A stretch of 49,761 bases of DNA from an uncultured Roseburia sp. (GTDB lineage: Bacteria > Bacillota > Clostridia > Lachnospirales > Lachnospiraceae). A program made the translations under genes and the position numbers. The DNA lies in the NCBI GenBank assembly GCA_947647505.1, contig CANSKO010000020.1, forward strand, positions 1 to 49,761, given 5' to 3'. The notes under the pieces were generated by a model. That model ran no database searches, was not told the origin of the DNA, and saw nothing but the letters and a program-made list of their open reading frames with translations. Shown piece after piece: positions 37,659 to 46,771 of the stretch; the first letter of the stretch is position 1, and every line of letters begins with the position of its first letter.

Positions 37659-38771
37659 ATGGCAAAAAAAATGTGCATGGCGTTTTTGGTTCTTCTGTGC
37701 GTTTTTTCGTTTCCTTTGATTCCTGTGGAGGCAGCGGAGGACGTAATTGAAAATAATGAAAACGGCATCCCGGATGAGGGATTGTATCGGAGCATTTTAG
37801 GGAGACTGGATAAGAAGGAAAACGAGACGTTTACCAGACAGGAAGCGGAAAGCATAGAGATGATGTGGATAGATAGCTGGAATAAGGGGAGGCCGGGCTC
37901 TTACAGAGTTCTCTCCTTTAAAGGGCTTGGCTATTTAAAAAATCTGAAAGAGCTTACGGTAACAGGGCAGAAATTAAAGGCAAAGCATCTGGAAGAAATT
38001 GCGGGAGAAGCTCCGCAGCTGGAAGCGCTTTCTTTAAGAGATAATGAAATTGAAAGCCTGCTTCCACTCAAAGATATGAAGAACCTTCAATATCTGTGGG
38101 TTCCAAATAATTGTCTTAAGAGCCTGGAAGGCATCGAAGGTCTGTCGCAGTTGATCAGTCTGGAAGCGTATGAAAATCAGCTTACGGACGTAGCGCCATT
38201 GAAAAATCTGACGAATCTGTCAGACGTGCATCTTTCCGGGAATCAGCTGAAGGATGTTTCCGGACTGGAAAGTCTGAAGAGCTTAAGATGGCTGGAATTA
38301 TACAATAATGAGTTGAAGAAGCTTCCGAACCTGAAAAGTCTGAAACTGCTTTATGTTGCAGATTTTACATGTAATTATCTTCCGGAAAAGGAGTTAAAGA
38401 GTAAGCTTCCCAAACAGCTGCTTCGGATAAAACAATGGAAGAACAAGCAGACTAAATTTCAGAAAAGTAATTTTAAAATCGTAGTCACCGCTCCAAAGAA
38501 TGCGGCGAAGATTTCCAGAAATACGACAAAGATTGCCGGCAGGATTGTAACAAAATTCGATTCAAAAAAATATAGCGTACAGTTAAGGCTTTTTGATTTC
38601 AAAAAATCAAAATACGTACGGGGAAAAGTGGATCAGAATGGAAACTTCGTTTTTGATGGCCTGAATCTTAAAAAATTAAAAGGAGGCCAGGCGGAAATAC
38701 TCGTTGCGCTCAAGGATTTTGATACGGAGGATGGAGGCGTCGTAAACCGGGCCGTATTTACAATCAAATAA
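37659..38771 (+). CDS. Secreted leucine-rich-repeat protein 1
   Basis: A 370-aa exported protein. A signal peptide covers about 1-25 (MAKKMCMAFLVLLCVFSFPL, ending near VEA-AED). A short N-terminal region with NENGIPDEGLYRSIL follows, then about six leucine-rich repeats of 22 residues (about 80-245; e.g. NLTNLSDVHLSGNQLKDVSG), and a C-terminal beta-rich domain (about 270-370, KIVVTAPKNAAKISRNTTK onwards). No LPxTG, lipobox or transmembrane anchor is visible. The ATG at 37659 is chosen because GAGG precedes it and the hydrophobic core follows at once. It is a paralogue of the next gene. Its partner or role is unknown; binding of a surface or host ligand is inference. Confidence 0.85.
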   Translation: MAKKMCMAFLVLLCVFSFPLIPVEAAEDVIENNENGIPDEGLYRSILGRLDKKENETFTRQEAESIEMMWIDSWNKGRPGSYRVLSFKGLGYLKNLKELTVTGQKLKAKHLEEIAGEAPQLEALSLRDNEIESLLPLKDMKNLQYLWVPNNCLKSLEGIEGLSQLISLEAYENQLTDVAPLKNLTNLSDVHLSGNQLKDVSGLESLKSLRWLELYNNELKKLPNLKSLKLLYVADFTCNYLPEKELKSKLPKQLLRIKQWKNKQTKFQKSNFKIVVTAPKNAAKISRNTTKIAGRIVTKFDSKKYSVQLRLFDFKKSKYVRGKVDQNGNFVFDGLNLKKLKGGQAEILVALKDFDTEDGGVVNRAVFTIK

Positions 38772-38792
38772 TGGGAATTCTTTCAGGAAGAA

Positions 38793-38822
38793 GCCTTCGC
38801 CTTTGTACGGAGGCTTTTTTCT
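38793..38822 (+). terminator. Terminator after LRR gene 1
   Basis: AAGCCTTCG pairs with CGGAGGCTT (one G:T) and is followed by TTTTT. Confidence 0.7.
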
Positions 38823-38836
38823 GTTAATATTATATA

Positions 38837-38865
38837 TTGACAAATTATTTACGGTATTATATAGT
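38837..38865 (+). promoter_or_regulatory. Promoter of the second LRR gene
   Basis: TTGACA (38837-38842) and TATAGT (38860-38865) with 17-bp spacing, followed by AAAATTA, as in the first LRR promoter. The leader to the start codon is about 150 nt. Confidence 0.8.
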
Positions 38866-39022
38866 AAAATTATATTTATTATACATTAATTTTTAAATCG
38901 TTAGATATTATAAGAAGGATCGGGAAGAATGTATGATAAAATCTTTGGATTCTGGATGGCATATCATAAAACGGTATGAAAAGAATTGGTTTCAGGCGGA
39001 ATGAAACAGGGAGGGGTTTAGA

Positions 39023-40321
39023 ATGTGGAAAAAGCTATGTATTACGATAGTTGTATGTTTCTGTGCGTTTGCGTTTTATCCGATGCATGTGACAGCGGAT
39101 GCAGAAGTAATTGAAAATGATGAAAGCGGTATACCTGACCATGGACTGTATCTTAATATTTTAGATGAGCTGGGGAAGAAAAAAGGGGAAAAATTCACGA
39201 AGCAGGAAGCGGAAAGCATCCAATCGATGTCTATCATCCACATTTCAAAAAATTACAGAGTGAAAACGTATCAGGGAATTGGATTTCTGAAAAATTTAAC
39301 GATGCTGTCGATTATTAGCCAAAAAATAGACAACGGGAATCTGAAAGAGATTTCTCTGGAAGTTCCGCAGCTGGAAAGTTTGCAATTCAATGGAAATGGG
39401 ATAGATAGTTTAAAATCTATCCGGGATATGAAGAATCTTAAGTATTTGCAGGTGCAAAAAAATCGACTCACAAGCTTGGAAGGAATCGAAGAGTTGTCGA
39501 ATTTGACAAGATTAAGCATTACGTATGGTCTGCTTACGGATATCAGCGCATTGAGAAATTTAACGAATTTAACCTATTTAAATTTATCTCTAAACCAGCT
39601 TACAAATGTATGTGGATTAGAAAATTTGATCCATTTGACAAGTTTGGATTTGTCAAGGAACAGGCTAACCAATATACATGGGTTGGAAAATCTGGTCAAT
39701 TTAACAGATTTATATCTATCGGAAAACAGGCTGACCAATATACATGGATTGGAAAATCTGGTCAATTTAACAGATTTATTTCTCTCAGAAAACAAACTGA
39801 AGAACGTTAATGAACTGAAACATCTGATCCATCTGAAATGGCTGTATTTAGATGGCAATGAACTAAAAAAACTTCCAAATTTAAAAGGATTTGAAAAACT
39901 GGAATATGTGTATATTACATCCAATCGATTGCGTAAAAAAGAACTGAAAAAGAAGTTGCCGGAACATTTGTTTGAAAACAGATTTTGGGTGAAAAGACAT
40001 GTTATTACGCAGAAGCAGTATTTTAAAATAAAGCTCACTTCTCCAAAATCAAAGTCAAAGATATCCGAACATACAAAAAAAATTACTGGAAAAATAGAAA
40101 CAAAATATGCATCGAATAAATATAGCGTATCCATGTTGATTACGCATCAGGGAAAAAGCAGATATAAAAGAGCAAAACTCGATAAAAATGGAACGTTCGT
40201 ACTTGATCGTCTGAATCTTGAGCCTTTTAAAGGATGTGAAGCTGAAATATTCATATATTTTATGTATTTTGATCCGGAGGACGGCGATACGGTAAAAAGG
40301 CTTACATTTACAATTCAATAA
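39023..40321 (+). CDS. Secreted leucine-rich-repeat protein 2
   Basis: A 432-aa exported paralogue of LRR protein 1. A signal peptide covers about 1-25 (MWKKLCITIVVCFCAFAFYP). The shared N-terminal motif ENDESGIPDHGLYLNIL follows, then about nine 22-residue LRRs (about 92-295), and the same C-terminal beta-rich domain (about 330-432; SPKSKSKISEHTKKITG). Residues 214-235 and 236-257 are near-identical (RLTNIHGLENLVNLTDL, then Y or F, LSEN), showing unit duplication. GGGAGG precedes the ATG. No cell-wall anchor is visible. Its AT content is higher than in the housekeeping genes around it. Confidence 0.87.
   Translation: MWKKLCITIVVCFCAFAFYPMHVTADAEVIENDESGIPDHGLYLNILDELGKKKGEKFTKQEAESIQSMSIIHISKNYRVKTYQGIGFLKNLTMLSIISQKIDNGNLKEISLEVPQLESLQFNGNGIDSLKSIRDMKNLKYLQVQKNRLTSLEGIEELSNLTRLSITYGLLTDISALRNLTNLTYLNLSLNQLTNVCGLENLIHLTSLDLSRNRLTNIHGLENLVNLTDLYLSENRLTNIHGLENLVNLTDLFLSENKLKNVNELKHLIHLKWLYLDGNELKKLPNLKGFEKLEYVYITSNRLRKKELKKKLPEHLFENRFWVKRHVITQKQYFKIKLTSPKSKSKISEHTKKITGKIETKYASNKYSVSMLITHQGKSRYKRAKLDKNGTFVLDRLNLEPFKGCEAEIFIYFMYFDPEDGDTVKRLTFTIQ
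39662..39793 (+). repeat. Tandem 66-bp duplication of one LRR unit
   Basis: Two adjacent 66-bp units (39662-39727 and 39728-39793) differ at five positions, four of them synonymous and one Tyr/Phe. Confidence 0.9.
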
Positions 40322-40331
40322 GTCCGAACAG

Positions 40332-40371
40332 ACTGCGCAGCCGTTGCATGTTATTGGCTGCGCAGTTTTTG
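40332..40371 (+). terminator. Terminator after LRR gene 2
   Basis: ACTGCGCAGCC and GGCTGCGCAGT form a perfect 11-bp stem with a 13-nt loop, then TTTTTG. Confidence 0.92.
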
Positions 40372-40380
40372 TAAAATAAA

Positions 40381-40410
40381 TTGAATCTGTATCCTTTGAT
40401 ATGCTATACT
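40381..40410 (+). promoter_or_regulatory. Promoter of the GH18 gene
   Basis: TTGAAT and TATACT are separated by 18 bp, 35 bp before the start codon. Confidence 0.55.
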
Positions 40411-40445
40411 GTAAGCGTATGGCATACCAAAGGAGGAAATCACGC

Positions 40446-42182
40446 ATGGAGAAAAAACGCATCAAACAGTCTGTGATACTGGTTGCGGCAGTGATCGTTG
40501 TCATTATATTGATCCTTATCGCAGGTAAAATCATTCAGAAATATACGCCGACCAAAGAAGAGAAAGACCTGTATGAATATTATGGATTGACGGATGCATC
40601 GTCCGCTGCAATTGTAATGGATCAGGAGATTCTTACGCAGCAGGCTATCGTCCTTGACGGTACGCTTTATGTAGAATATGAGACGGTGAAGGAATTGTTC
40701 AACAGCCGTTTTTACTGGGATGCGAATGAAAATCTCCTGTTATATACGACGGCGGAAGACGTTATTTCCGCAGCCGCGTCCGGCAGGGACTATTACGTTA
40801 CGAAAGAGAAGCATTCGGAAGATTATACCATCGTCTATGCAGATTCACAGACAGCGTATATTGCAATGGAGTATGTGAAGAAATTTACGGATCTTGCATA
40901 TCGGTTTTATGAGGAGCCAAACCGCGTCGTTGTGACGACCGACTGGTCAGAGGTGACGGTGGTTCCAGTAAAAAAAGATACTCAGATACGATGGAAGGGC
41001 GGCATCAAAAGCCCGATTCTGGTTCAGGCGCCCAAAGAGACGGAGCTGGTTTTGCTGGAAGGCGGCGAAGATTGGGACAAGGTTGCAACGGAAGACGGCA
41101 TTATCGGCTACATTCCGAAGAAGAAGCTTGGAGAAGGGGAAAAAAGGAGCTATAAGCACAGCTTTGAGGAAGAGGAATTTTCCCATATCTTAAAAGATGA
41201 AAAAATCAACATGGGATGGCATCAGGTGACGACGCAGGAGGCCAATCGTACCGTTACAGACGTGATTGCGGCTGCAAAGGGGTTAAACGTCATTTCTCCA
41301 ACCTGGTTTTACCTGAATGATAATGAAGGGAATCTGATGAATCTGGCCAGCGCGGACTATGTGAATTACTGCCATAGTCAGGGCGTCGAAGTGTGGGCGC
41401 TCGTCAGCAATCTGGAAAACGAAGAGGTAGATACGACGCAGGTCTTAACGTACACCTCCAAGCGGACGAATCTGGTGAATCAGTTGATTGCCGCGGCGAT
41501 TCAGTATAATTTTGACGGCATTAACGTAGATTTTGAATCGCTTGCCGCAGAAGCGGGCGAAGGCTATATTCAGTTTATCCGTGAGCTCTCCTTAAAATGT
41601 AAGAATAATGGCATCGTCCTTTCGGTAGATAATTATGTGCCAACCGAATATACGGCATTTTATAACCGGAAGGAACAGGCGGTGTTTGCCGATTATATTA
41701 TTATCATGGGGTATGACGAGCATTACGTGGGCTCGGATGAAGGGTCGGTCGCATCCATTGGATTTGTCAGAAAAGGAATTGAGGACACGTTAAAGGAAGT
41801 TCCGGCAAATCAGACGATTCTGGCGGCGCCGTTTTATACAAGAGTCTGGGAAGAGACGCCAAAGGAAGCGTCTGACGACGTGGAAGCGGCTGCGGAGGAT
41901 TATGTGCCATATGAGCTTTCCTCACAGGCGGTCAACATGAAAGAGTCCTGGAACATGGTGTCGGTCAATGGCGTGGAGGCCGTCTGGTCGGAAGAAGACG
42001 GGCAGTATTATGCGGAATACGTCAATGACGGCAAAACCTATAAAATATGGCTGGAAGACGCAAAATCAATGGAACTGCGGTTACAGGCAGCCGCGGAAAA
42101 GGGACTTGCGGGCATGTCGTTCTGGAAGCTGGGTCTGGAAGAGAGCAGCATCTGGGATACGATTTTAAAATATATGAATTAA
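40446..42182 (+). CDS. Membrane-anchored GH18 glycosidase (YaaH/SleL-like) with SH3 domain
   Basis: A 578-aa protein. A cytoplasmic basic start (MEKKRIKQ) and one transmembrane helix (about 9-27) place the rest outside. Residues about 50-165 look like a copper-amine-oxidase-type stalk domain, and about 168-228 like a bacterial SH3 domain (ILVQAPKETELVLLEGGEDW, then GIIGYIPKKKL). The GH18 catalytic barrel (about 250-578) carries FDGINVDFESL at 356-366, with catalytic Glu364. Related enzymes act on spore cortex or cell-wall peptidoglycan. AGGAGG 8 bases upstream fixes the start. A lipoprotein gene follows after 11 bp, so they probably form an operon. Confidence 0.9.
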   Translation: MEKKRIKQSVILVAAVIVVIILILIAGKIIQKYTPTKEEKDLYEYYGLTDASSAAIVMDQEILTQQAIVLDGTLYVEYETVKELFNSRFYWDANENLLLYTTAEDVISAAASGRDYYVTKEKHSEDYTIVYADSQTAYIAMEYVKKFTDLAYRFYEEPNRVVVTTDWSEVTVVPVKKDTQIRWKGGIKSPILVQAPKETELVLLEGGEDWDKVATEDGIIGYIPKKKLGEGEKRSYKHSFEEEEFSHILKDEKINMGWHQVTTQEANRTVTDVIAAAKGLNVISPTWFYLNDNEGNLMNLASADYVNYCHSQGVEVWALVSNLENEEVDTTQVLTYTSKRTNLVNQLIAAAIQYNFDGINVDFESLAAEAGEGYIQFIRELSLKCKNNGIVLSVDNYVPTEYTAFYNRKEQAVFADYIIIMGYDEHYVGSDEGSVASIGFVRKGIEDTLKEVPANQTILAAPFYTRVWEETPKEASDDVEAAAEDYVPYELSSQAVNMKESWNMVSVNGVEAVWSEEDGQYYAEYVNDGKTYKIWLEDAKSMELRLQAAAEKGLAGMSFWKLGLEESSIWDTILKYMN

Positions 42183-42193
42183 GAGGGATATAC

Positions 42194-43036
42194 ATGAAAA
42201 AATGCAAAAGTCTGCTTTGGCCGCTTTTTGCGGCGGTCTGTATGACGGGATGTATGCAGTATGCAAAAGCAGAGCCGGAGGAATATTGTTTAACAGATGA
42301 AAACGTTTATGAATTTGCAGATGGGACGAAAGTTTCTTTGTGGAAGCCGGAGGGATTTGACGGAGACAATTCGTATCGTCTGTCAGAGGGACAGGAGATT
42401 TTACGTGTTTATGAAATGGGAGGACCGAAAGATTCCTTTTCCGGTTTTTCCGGTCTTTTAGGTATGGAGGAAGAAGCGCAGGAAGCAGTTTTAGAATATT
42501 TTGCCCGACAGGGAAGCCTTTTTGATCTGGAAAAGCTGTTGGAGGATGCGTATGAAGATTATCGGCTCTGCTTGAAAGAAGAGAAGCGGTTTTATCCGCA
42601 TCCCGCTACGGAAGAGATTGAAATTACCATAGAAACGGAACGCTTTACGGGATATGTCACTTCCGTAGAAGTCCCGGACCGCGTGCGGTTTGAAGAAACG
42701 CAGACGGTGGAGGAAATAAAGCGGGTGGCGTTGTTTGATCGCAGCACGGGGGAAGTCCTTTCTGCAAAAGAGCTGTTTTGCGTATCCGAAGAGGAAGCCG
42801 TAAAAGCGATCGCGAATCTGGCCAAAACGGAACAGGAAATGATACGTCTGGATGAGCTTATTTTTATGCAGGAGCATGTCGATCTGATGCTGCCGCCAGA
42901 AAAAGAACGTCTGGAAGCTATGGAAGCGCTGGATGGAGGCGAAGAAGGAGAGACATATGCTTACGAGCTGGTCACGCTGACGTATGAGGAGCTTGCGGAG
43001 TACCTGCATCCCTGGGCGATTCCGGATGCAGACTGA
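42194..43036 (+). CDS. Putative lipoprotein, unknown function
   Basis: A 280-aa protein with a lipoprotein signal: MKKCKSLLWPLFAAVCMTGC, where the final Cys20 would be lipidated. The mature part is acidic with a Glu-rich C-terminal region and ends YELVTLTYEELAEYLHPWAI, faintly reminiscent of the C-terminal domain of RsiV-like (DUF3298) proteins; that link is weak. GAGGG lies 7 bases before the ATG. It directly follows the GH18 gene and may act with it on the outer face of the membrane. Confidence 0.75.
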   Translation: MKKCKSLLWPLFAAVCMTGCMQYAKAEPEEYCLTDENVYEFADGTKVSLWKPEGFDGDNSYRLSEGQEILRVYEMGGPKDSFSGFSGLLGMEEEAQEAVLEYFARQGSLFDLEKLLEDAYEDYRLCLKEEKRFYPHPATEEIEITIETERFTGYVTSVEVPDRVRFEETQTVEEIKRVALFDRSTGEVLSAKELFCVSEEEAVKAIANLAKTEQEMIRLDELIFMQEHVDLMLPPEKERLEAMEALDGGEEGETYAYELVTLTYEELAEYLHPWAIPDAD

Positions 43037-43093
43037 CGCGCGCCAGAATCCATTTTGCGCCGGTTTTGGGAAAATATGCATACATTTGCATAA

Positions 43094-43121
43094 AAACCCG
43101 GAATATTACGGGATTTTTTTC
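43094..43121 (+). terminator. Weak terminator after the lipoprotein gene
   Basis: AACCCG and CGGGATT can form a short stem with an 8-nt loop, followed by TTTTTTT. The stem is only 4-6 bp. Confidence 0.45.
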
Positions 43122-43130
43122 TTTTTACAC

Positions 43131-43158
43131 TTGTATTTATACATAAAGATGTTACAAT
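43131..43158 (+). promoter_or_regulatory. Promoter of the amino-acid ABC operon
   Basis: TTGTAT and TACAAT are separated by 16 bp, 36 bp upstream of the binding-protein start. Confidence 0.5.
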
Positions 43159-43194
43159 AAAAACGATTTGTTTGAAAAGGGAGGAATACATACT

Positions 43195-44046
43195 ATGAAA
43201 AAAGCAACAGTGGCGTTTTTACTGGCGATGGCGATGGCATTTGCAGGATGCGGAGCCGGTGAGGAAGAGGTAAAAAATGCAGATGCAAATGGAGACGGAG
43301 GGAATGAGCAGACGTCCGGCGCTTCTACGGAAGAAAATAGCGATGCGGCGTCAGGCGGCGACGTTTTGGCGGACGGCGTATTGAACGTAGGGACGAATGC
43401 AGAGTTTCCGCCATTTGAATTTGTAGGCGATAACGGAGAGCCGGACGGGTTTGACATCGCGTTGATCCAGGCAATCGGAGAACAGATGGGCGTAGACGTA
43501 ACGGTAGAAAATATGGAGTTTGATTCGCTTGTCGCATCCATTGGCAGCAAGATCGACGTGGCGATCGCCGGCATGACGATTACGGATGAACGCAAAAATA
43601 TGGTGGATTTTTCGGATGAATATTATGAAGCGGTACAGTACGTAATCGTGCCTTCGGATTCTGAAATTGCATCTGCGGAGGATCTGGAAGGAAAGAATAT
43701 CGGCGTACAGCTGGGCACGACGGGAGATTTTATCGTAGAAGACATCAAAGACGCGACGGCTGCGCAGTATAACAAAGCCGTAGACGCGGTAAACGATTTG
43801 AGAAACGGAAGAGTGGATGCCGTTATTGTAGATAAAAATCCGGCGCAGGTATTTGGAGAGCAGTTTAAAGATGAAATAAAGCTCTTTGACGGAGAAAGCC
43901 CGGAGTTTGGATTTGAAAAAGAATATTATGCCATCGCGCTGCCAAAAGGCGATGAAAAGCTGATGAAATCCATAAATGACGCGCTTGCGGCGCTGAAGGA
44001 AGACGGAACGTTTGATGAGCTGGTGAAACAGTATATTGAAAACTAA
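43195..44046 (+). CDS. Polar amino-acid ABC transporter, substrate-binding lipoprotein
   Basis: A 283-aa family-3 solute-binding protein. The lipoprotein signal MKKATVAFLLAMAMAFAGCG puts the lipidated Cys at 19. An acidic Gly/Asn/Ser linker (about 20-62) follows, then the two-lobed domain starting LNVGTNAEFPPFEFVGDNGE with GFDIALIQAIGEQMG. Strong similarity to glutamine/polar amino-acid binders is evident; the exact ligand cannot be read from the sequence. GGGAGG precedes the start. It is first in an operon with permease and ATPase genes. Confidence 0.94.
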   Translation: MKKATVAFLLAMAMAFAGCGAGEEEVKNADANGDGGNEQTSGASTEENSDAASGGDVLADGVLNVGTNAEFPPFEFVGDNGEPDGFDIALIQAIGEQMGVDVTVENMEFDSLVASIGSKIDVAIAGMTITDERKNMVDFSDEYYEAVQYVIVPSDSEIASAEDLEGKNIGVQLGTTGDFIVEDIKDATAAQYNKAVDAVNDLRNGRVDAVIVDKNPAQVFGEQFKDEIKLFDGESPEFGFEKEYYAIALPKGDEKLMKSINDALAALKEDGTFDELVKQYIEN

Positions 44047-44063
44047 AGAATTGGAGAAAATCG

Positions 44064-44765
44064 ATGAAGGAATGGTTTGCTGACACAGCATATAAATTCC
44101 AGGTTGCTTTTCTGGAAGGCGACCGCTGGAAGCTCTATCTGAATGGTCTGGGCGTTACATTGGAAGTTTCTCTTTTTGCCGCCGTGATTGGCATTGTGAT
44201 CGGCACGGTAATCGCGCTGATGAAGCTGTCTGTTCGAAAAGATGGAAAGCGTTCCGTTTTTTCCGTGCTCGCGCAGATTTATATTGACGTCATTCGCGGC
44301 ACGCCGTCCGTGCTGCAGCTTCTGATTATGTGGTTTGTCGTAATGAAAGGAAGCAAAAACGGCGTTCTGATTGCATCGCTTACGTTTGGCATCAACAGCG
44401 GAGCTTACGTGTCGGAGATTATGCGCGCGGGCATTCAGGCGGTAGACCACGGACAGATGGAAGCGGGGCGGTCCTTAGGATTATCCAAAGCGCAGACGAT
44501 GCGTTACATCATTCTGCCGCAGGCGATCAAAAACGTATTGCCGCCAATTGGCAATGAATTTATCGTTTTGCTCAAGGAGACGGCAATCGTCGGTTATGTC
44601 AGCCTTTCGGATCTGACCCGGACGGCAAGCCAGGTTTCTTCCCGGACGTTTGAGGCATTTATGCCGTTAATCGGCGCAGCCGTGATTTATTTTATCATTA
44701 TAAAGATACTCAGCAAGTTGATTGAGAAGCTGGAGAGGAGGCTGCGCAAAGGTGATCACCGTTAA
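44064..44765 (+). CDS. Polar amino-acid ABC transporter permease
   Basis: A 233-aa inner-membrane protein of the HisM/GlnP family, with helices at about 25-50, 75-97, 105-125, 160-185 and 195-220. The EAA loop that docks the ATPase reads [39 protein letters not shown] is a family hallmark. It follows the binding-protein gene by 17 bp, and its end overlaps the ATPase gene by 14 bases. Confidence 0.96.
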   Translation: MKEWFADTAYKFQVAFLEGDRWKLYLNGLGVTLEVSLFAAVIGIVIGTVIALMKLSVRKDGKRSVFSVLAQIYIDVIRGTPSVLQLLIMWFVVMKGSKNGVLIASLTFGINSGAYVSEIMRAGIQAVDHGQMEAGRSLGLSKAQTMRYIILPQAIKNVLPPIGNEFIVLLKETAIVGYVSLSDLTRTASQVSSRTFEAFMPLIGAAVIYFIIIKILSKLIEKLERRLRKGDHR

Positions 44766-45474
44766 AAATCTGCATAAATCGTTCGGTAAGACGGAAGTGC
44801 TAAAGGGCATCGACTATCATGTGGAAAAAGGAGAAAAGATCGTAATCGTCGGGCCTTCAGGCTCCGGGAAAAGCACGTTTTTACGCTGCATCAATCTTTT
44901 GGAGCAGCCTACGGGCGGGGAAATCTGGTTTGATGGGCAATTGATTACAGACCCAAAGACAAATATCAATAAAGTCCGGGAGCATATGGGCATGGTTTTC
45001 CAGAATTTCAACCTGTTCAATAACCTGACGATTATGGGAAACATTACGCTGGCTCCCGTCAAGCTTAAGCTGATGAGCCAGGAGGAAGCGAACGAGAAGG
45101 CGCTTAGCCTCTTGAAACGAGTGAACCTGACGGAAAAAGCGGACGCATATCCATCGCAGCTTTCCGGCGGGCAGAGGCAGCGAATCGCGATTGTGCGTTC
45201 CCTTGCGATGAATCCAAAGGTAATGCTGTTTGACGAGCCGACCTCGGCGCTTGATCCGGAGATGGTTGGAGAAGTCTTAGACGTTATGAAGGAGCTGGCG
45301 GAGAGCGGCATGACAATGGTCGTCGTCACGCATGAAATGGGATTTGCAAGAGAGGTCGGGAGCCGTGTTTTATTTGTCGATGAAGGCGTAATTATGGAAG
45401 AAAATACGCCGGACGCGTTTTTTACAAGTCCCAAAAATCCAAGATTGCAGGATTTTCTTTCCAAAGTATTATAA
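44752..45474 (+). CDS. Polar amino-acid ABC transporter ATP-binding protein
   Basis: A 240-aa ATPase of the GlnQ/HisP family. Walker [16 protein letters not shown] (about 34-48), Q-loop [10 protein letters not shown], signature [16 protein letters not shown] (about 134-150), Walker [16 protein letters not shown] and the switch His (VVTHEM) are all present. I start it at the GTG at 44752 ([12 protein letters not shown]); GAGGAGG lies 11 bases upstream, and the longer frame back to an upstream ATG lies wholly within the permease gene. Confidence 0.96.
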   Translation: MITVKNLHKSFGKTEVLKGIDYHVEKGEKIVIVGPSGSGKSTFLRCINLLEQPTGGEIWFDGQLITDPKTNINKVREHMGMVFQNFNLFNNLTIMGNITLAPVKLKLMSQEEANEKALSLLKRVNLTEKADAYPSQLSGGQRQRIAIVRSLAMNPKVMLFDEPTSALDPEMVGEVLDVMKELAESGMTMVVVTHEMGFAREVGSRVLFVDEGVIMEENTPDAFFTSPKNPRLQDFLSKVL

Positions 45475-45481
45475 GCACAGG

Positions 45482-45514
45482 AAGCGAAGCGCGGATGACG
45501 CTTCGCTTTTTTTC
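45482..45514 (+). terminator. Terminator of the ABC operon
   Basis: AAGCGAAGCG and CGCTTCGCTT form a perfect 10-bp stem with a 7-nt loop, then TTTTT. Confidence 0.92.
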
Positions 45515-45623
45515 TTTCAAAAAAAACGCCAGGTTCCCGCATTGTCTTTTGCAGGTAAAACTTGTAATTCAATAGAAAATAGAGTATTCTGGTTACAGTT
45601 GAACAGAAAGGATGGATGACAGC

Positions 45624-46766
45624 ATGTATTATGAAGATAAAATGGATATCATACAGAATATGATGCGGATGTTTTCCAAAGATATCCGGTCTTTGCTTGA
45701 TCTGGGATTTGGAACGAAAGAGTCCAACGCGTTTTTAATGAATGAAGTGGTGGAATACTGGGGCGTGGATTATATAAACAGTGGAAAAGATGCGGTCATT
45801 CGTGAATTCAATCAGGGCGATTTTCCATCCGTACAGGCAGACGCAGTCATTTGTATGGACTGTCTGGAATATATCAAAGACGTCGATGGCTTTCTGAAAA
45901 AAATGTGTGACAGCAGTGCGAGGGAAATTGTAATTTCATATTGCGCGATGGAAACGATCAGCGATATGGACGAAAGAAAACGACGTGGTTTTCAGAACCA
46001 TATGACAATTCGTGAATTGTTTGGAAAAATGAGGCGAAATGGCTTTCTGCCAGATCAGATGGAAGAGCTGGAGCCGTTTACATATGTTTTTAAGCTGATT
46101 AATATACGGCAATATATCATGAATATTGTGCGCTGGAAGCATCTTACTTACCTTGGAGAAGACGCGCTGAAAGATTTGATGGAAGCCGCGTCGGAAGCGA
46201 ACGGACGAGAGGGGTGCATTATTGAGACTGGCTGTGCGCTGGGCGGCTCCGGCATATGTATGGCGCATGAAAAGGATCGGGATAAGCCGATGTTTATATA
46301 CGATGTGTTTGGCATGATACCGGAACCGGGTGAAAATGACGGAAAAGACGTACTGGAACGCTATGAAGAAATCAAACAGGGAAAATCTACGGGGATTTGC
46401 GGAGATACCTATTATGGATATCAGGAAAATCTGCTGGAAAAGGTGAGCGATGCCTTCTGTCAGGTTCTTGGCGTAGAAAGGCCGGAGGATATTAACGTTC
46501 ATCTGATCAAAGGCTTGTTTGAGGATACGCTGATCTGCAAACAGCCGGTTGCATTGGCGCATATTGACTGCGACTGGTACGATTCCGTTATGGTTTGTCT
46601 GGAACGGATCGTTCCCATGCTGACGCCGGGAGGCGTTCTGGTGATTGACGATTATGAACACTGGTCCGGATGCCGGGAAGCGGTTGAAGAATATTTCAAA
46701 GACAAAAAGGAGCAGTTTTCCTTTGTCAAAAAGAGCCGTCTGCATATTATAAAAAATAGCAATTAA
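45624..46766 (+). CDS. Two-domain methyltransferase (class I + TylF/MycF-like)
   Basis: A 380-aa protein with two Rossmann methyltransferase-like halves. The first (about 1-160) has LLDLGFGTKESNAFL at motif I and AVICMDCLEYIKDVDGFLKK at motif IV. The second (about 180-375) matches the macrocin-type O-methyltransferase family: CIIETGCALGGSGICMAHEK, HIDCDWYDSVMVCLERI and VLVIDDYEHWSGCREAVEEYF, including the acidic residues that would hold a metal. MycF/TylF enzymes methylate sugar hydroxyls; the substrate here is unknown and no glycosyltransferase gene is near. Met at 45624 is preferred because AAAGGA abuts the earlier ATG at 45612. It is a monocistronic unit convergent with spmB. Confidence 0.8.
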   Translation: MYYEDKMDIIQNMMRMFSKDIRSLLDLGFGTKESNAFLMNEVVEYWGVDYINSGKDAVIREFNQGDFPSVQADAVICMDCLEYIKDVDGFLKKMCDSSAREIVISYCAMETISDMDERKRRGFQNHMTIRELFGKMRRNGFLPDQMEELEPFTYVFKLINIRQYIMNIVRWKHLTYLGEDALKDLMEAASEANGREGCIIETGCALGGSGICMAHEKDRDKPMFIYDVFGMIPEPGENDGKDVLERYEEIKQGKSTGICGDTYYGYQENLLEKVSDAFCQVLGVERPEDINVHLIKGLFEDTLICKQPVALAHIDCDWYDSVMVCLERIVPMLTPGGVLVIDDYEHWSGCREAVEEYFKDKKEQFSFVKKSRLHIIKNSN

Positions 46767-46771
46767 CCGGT

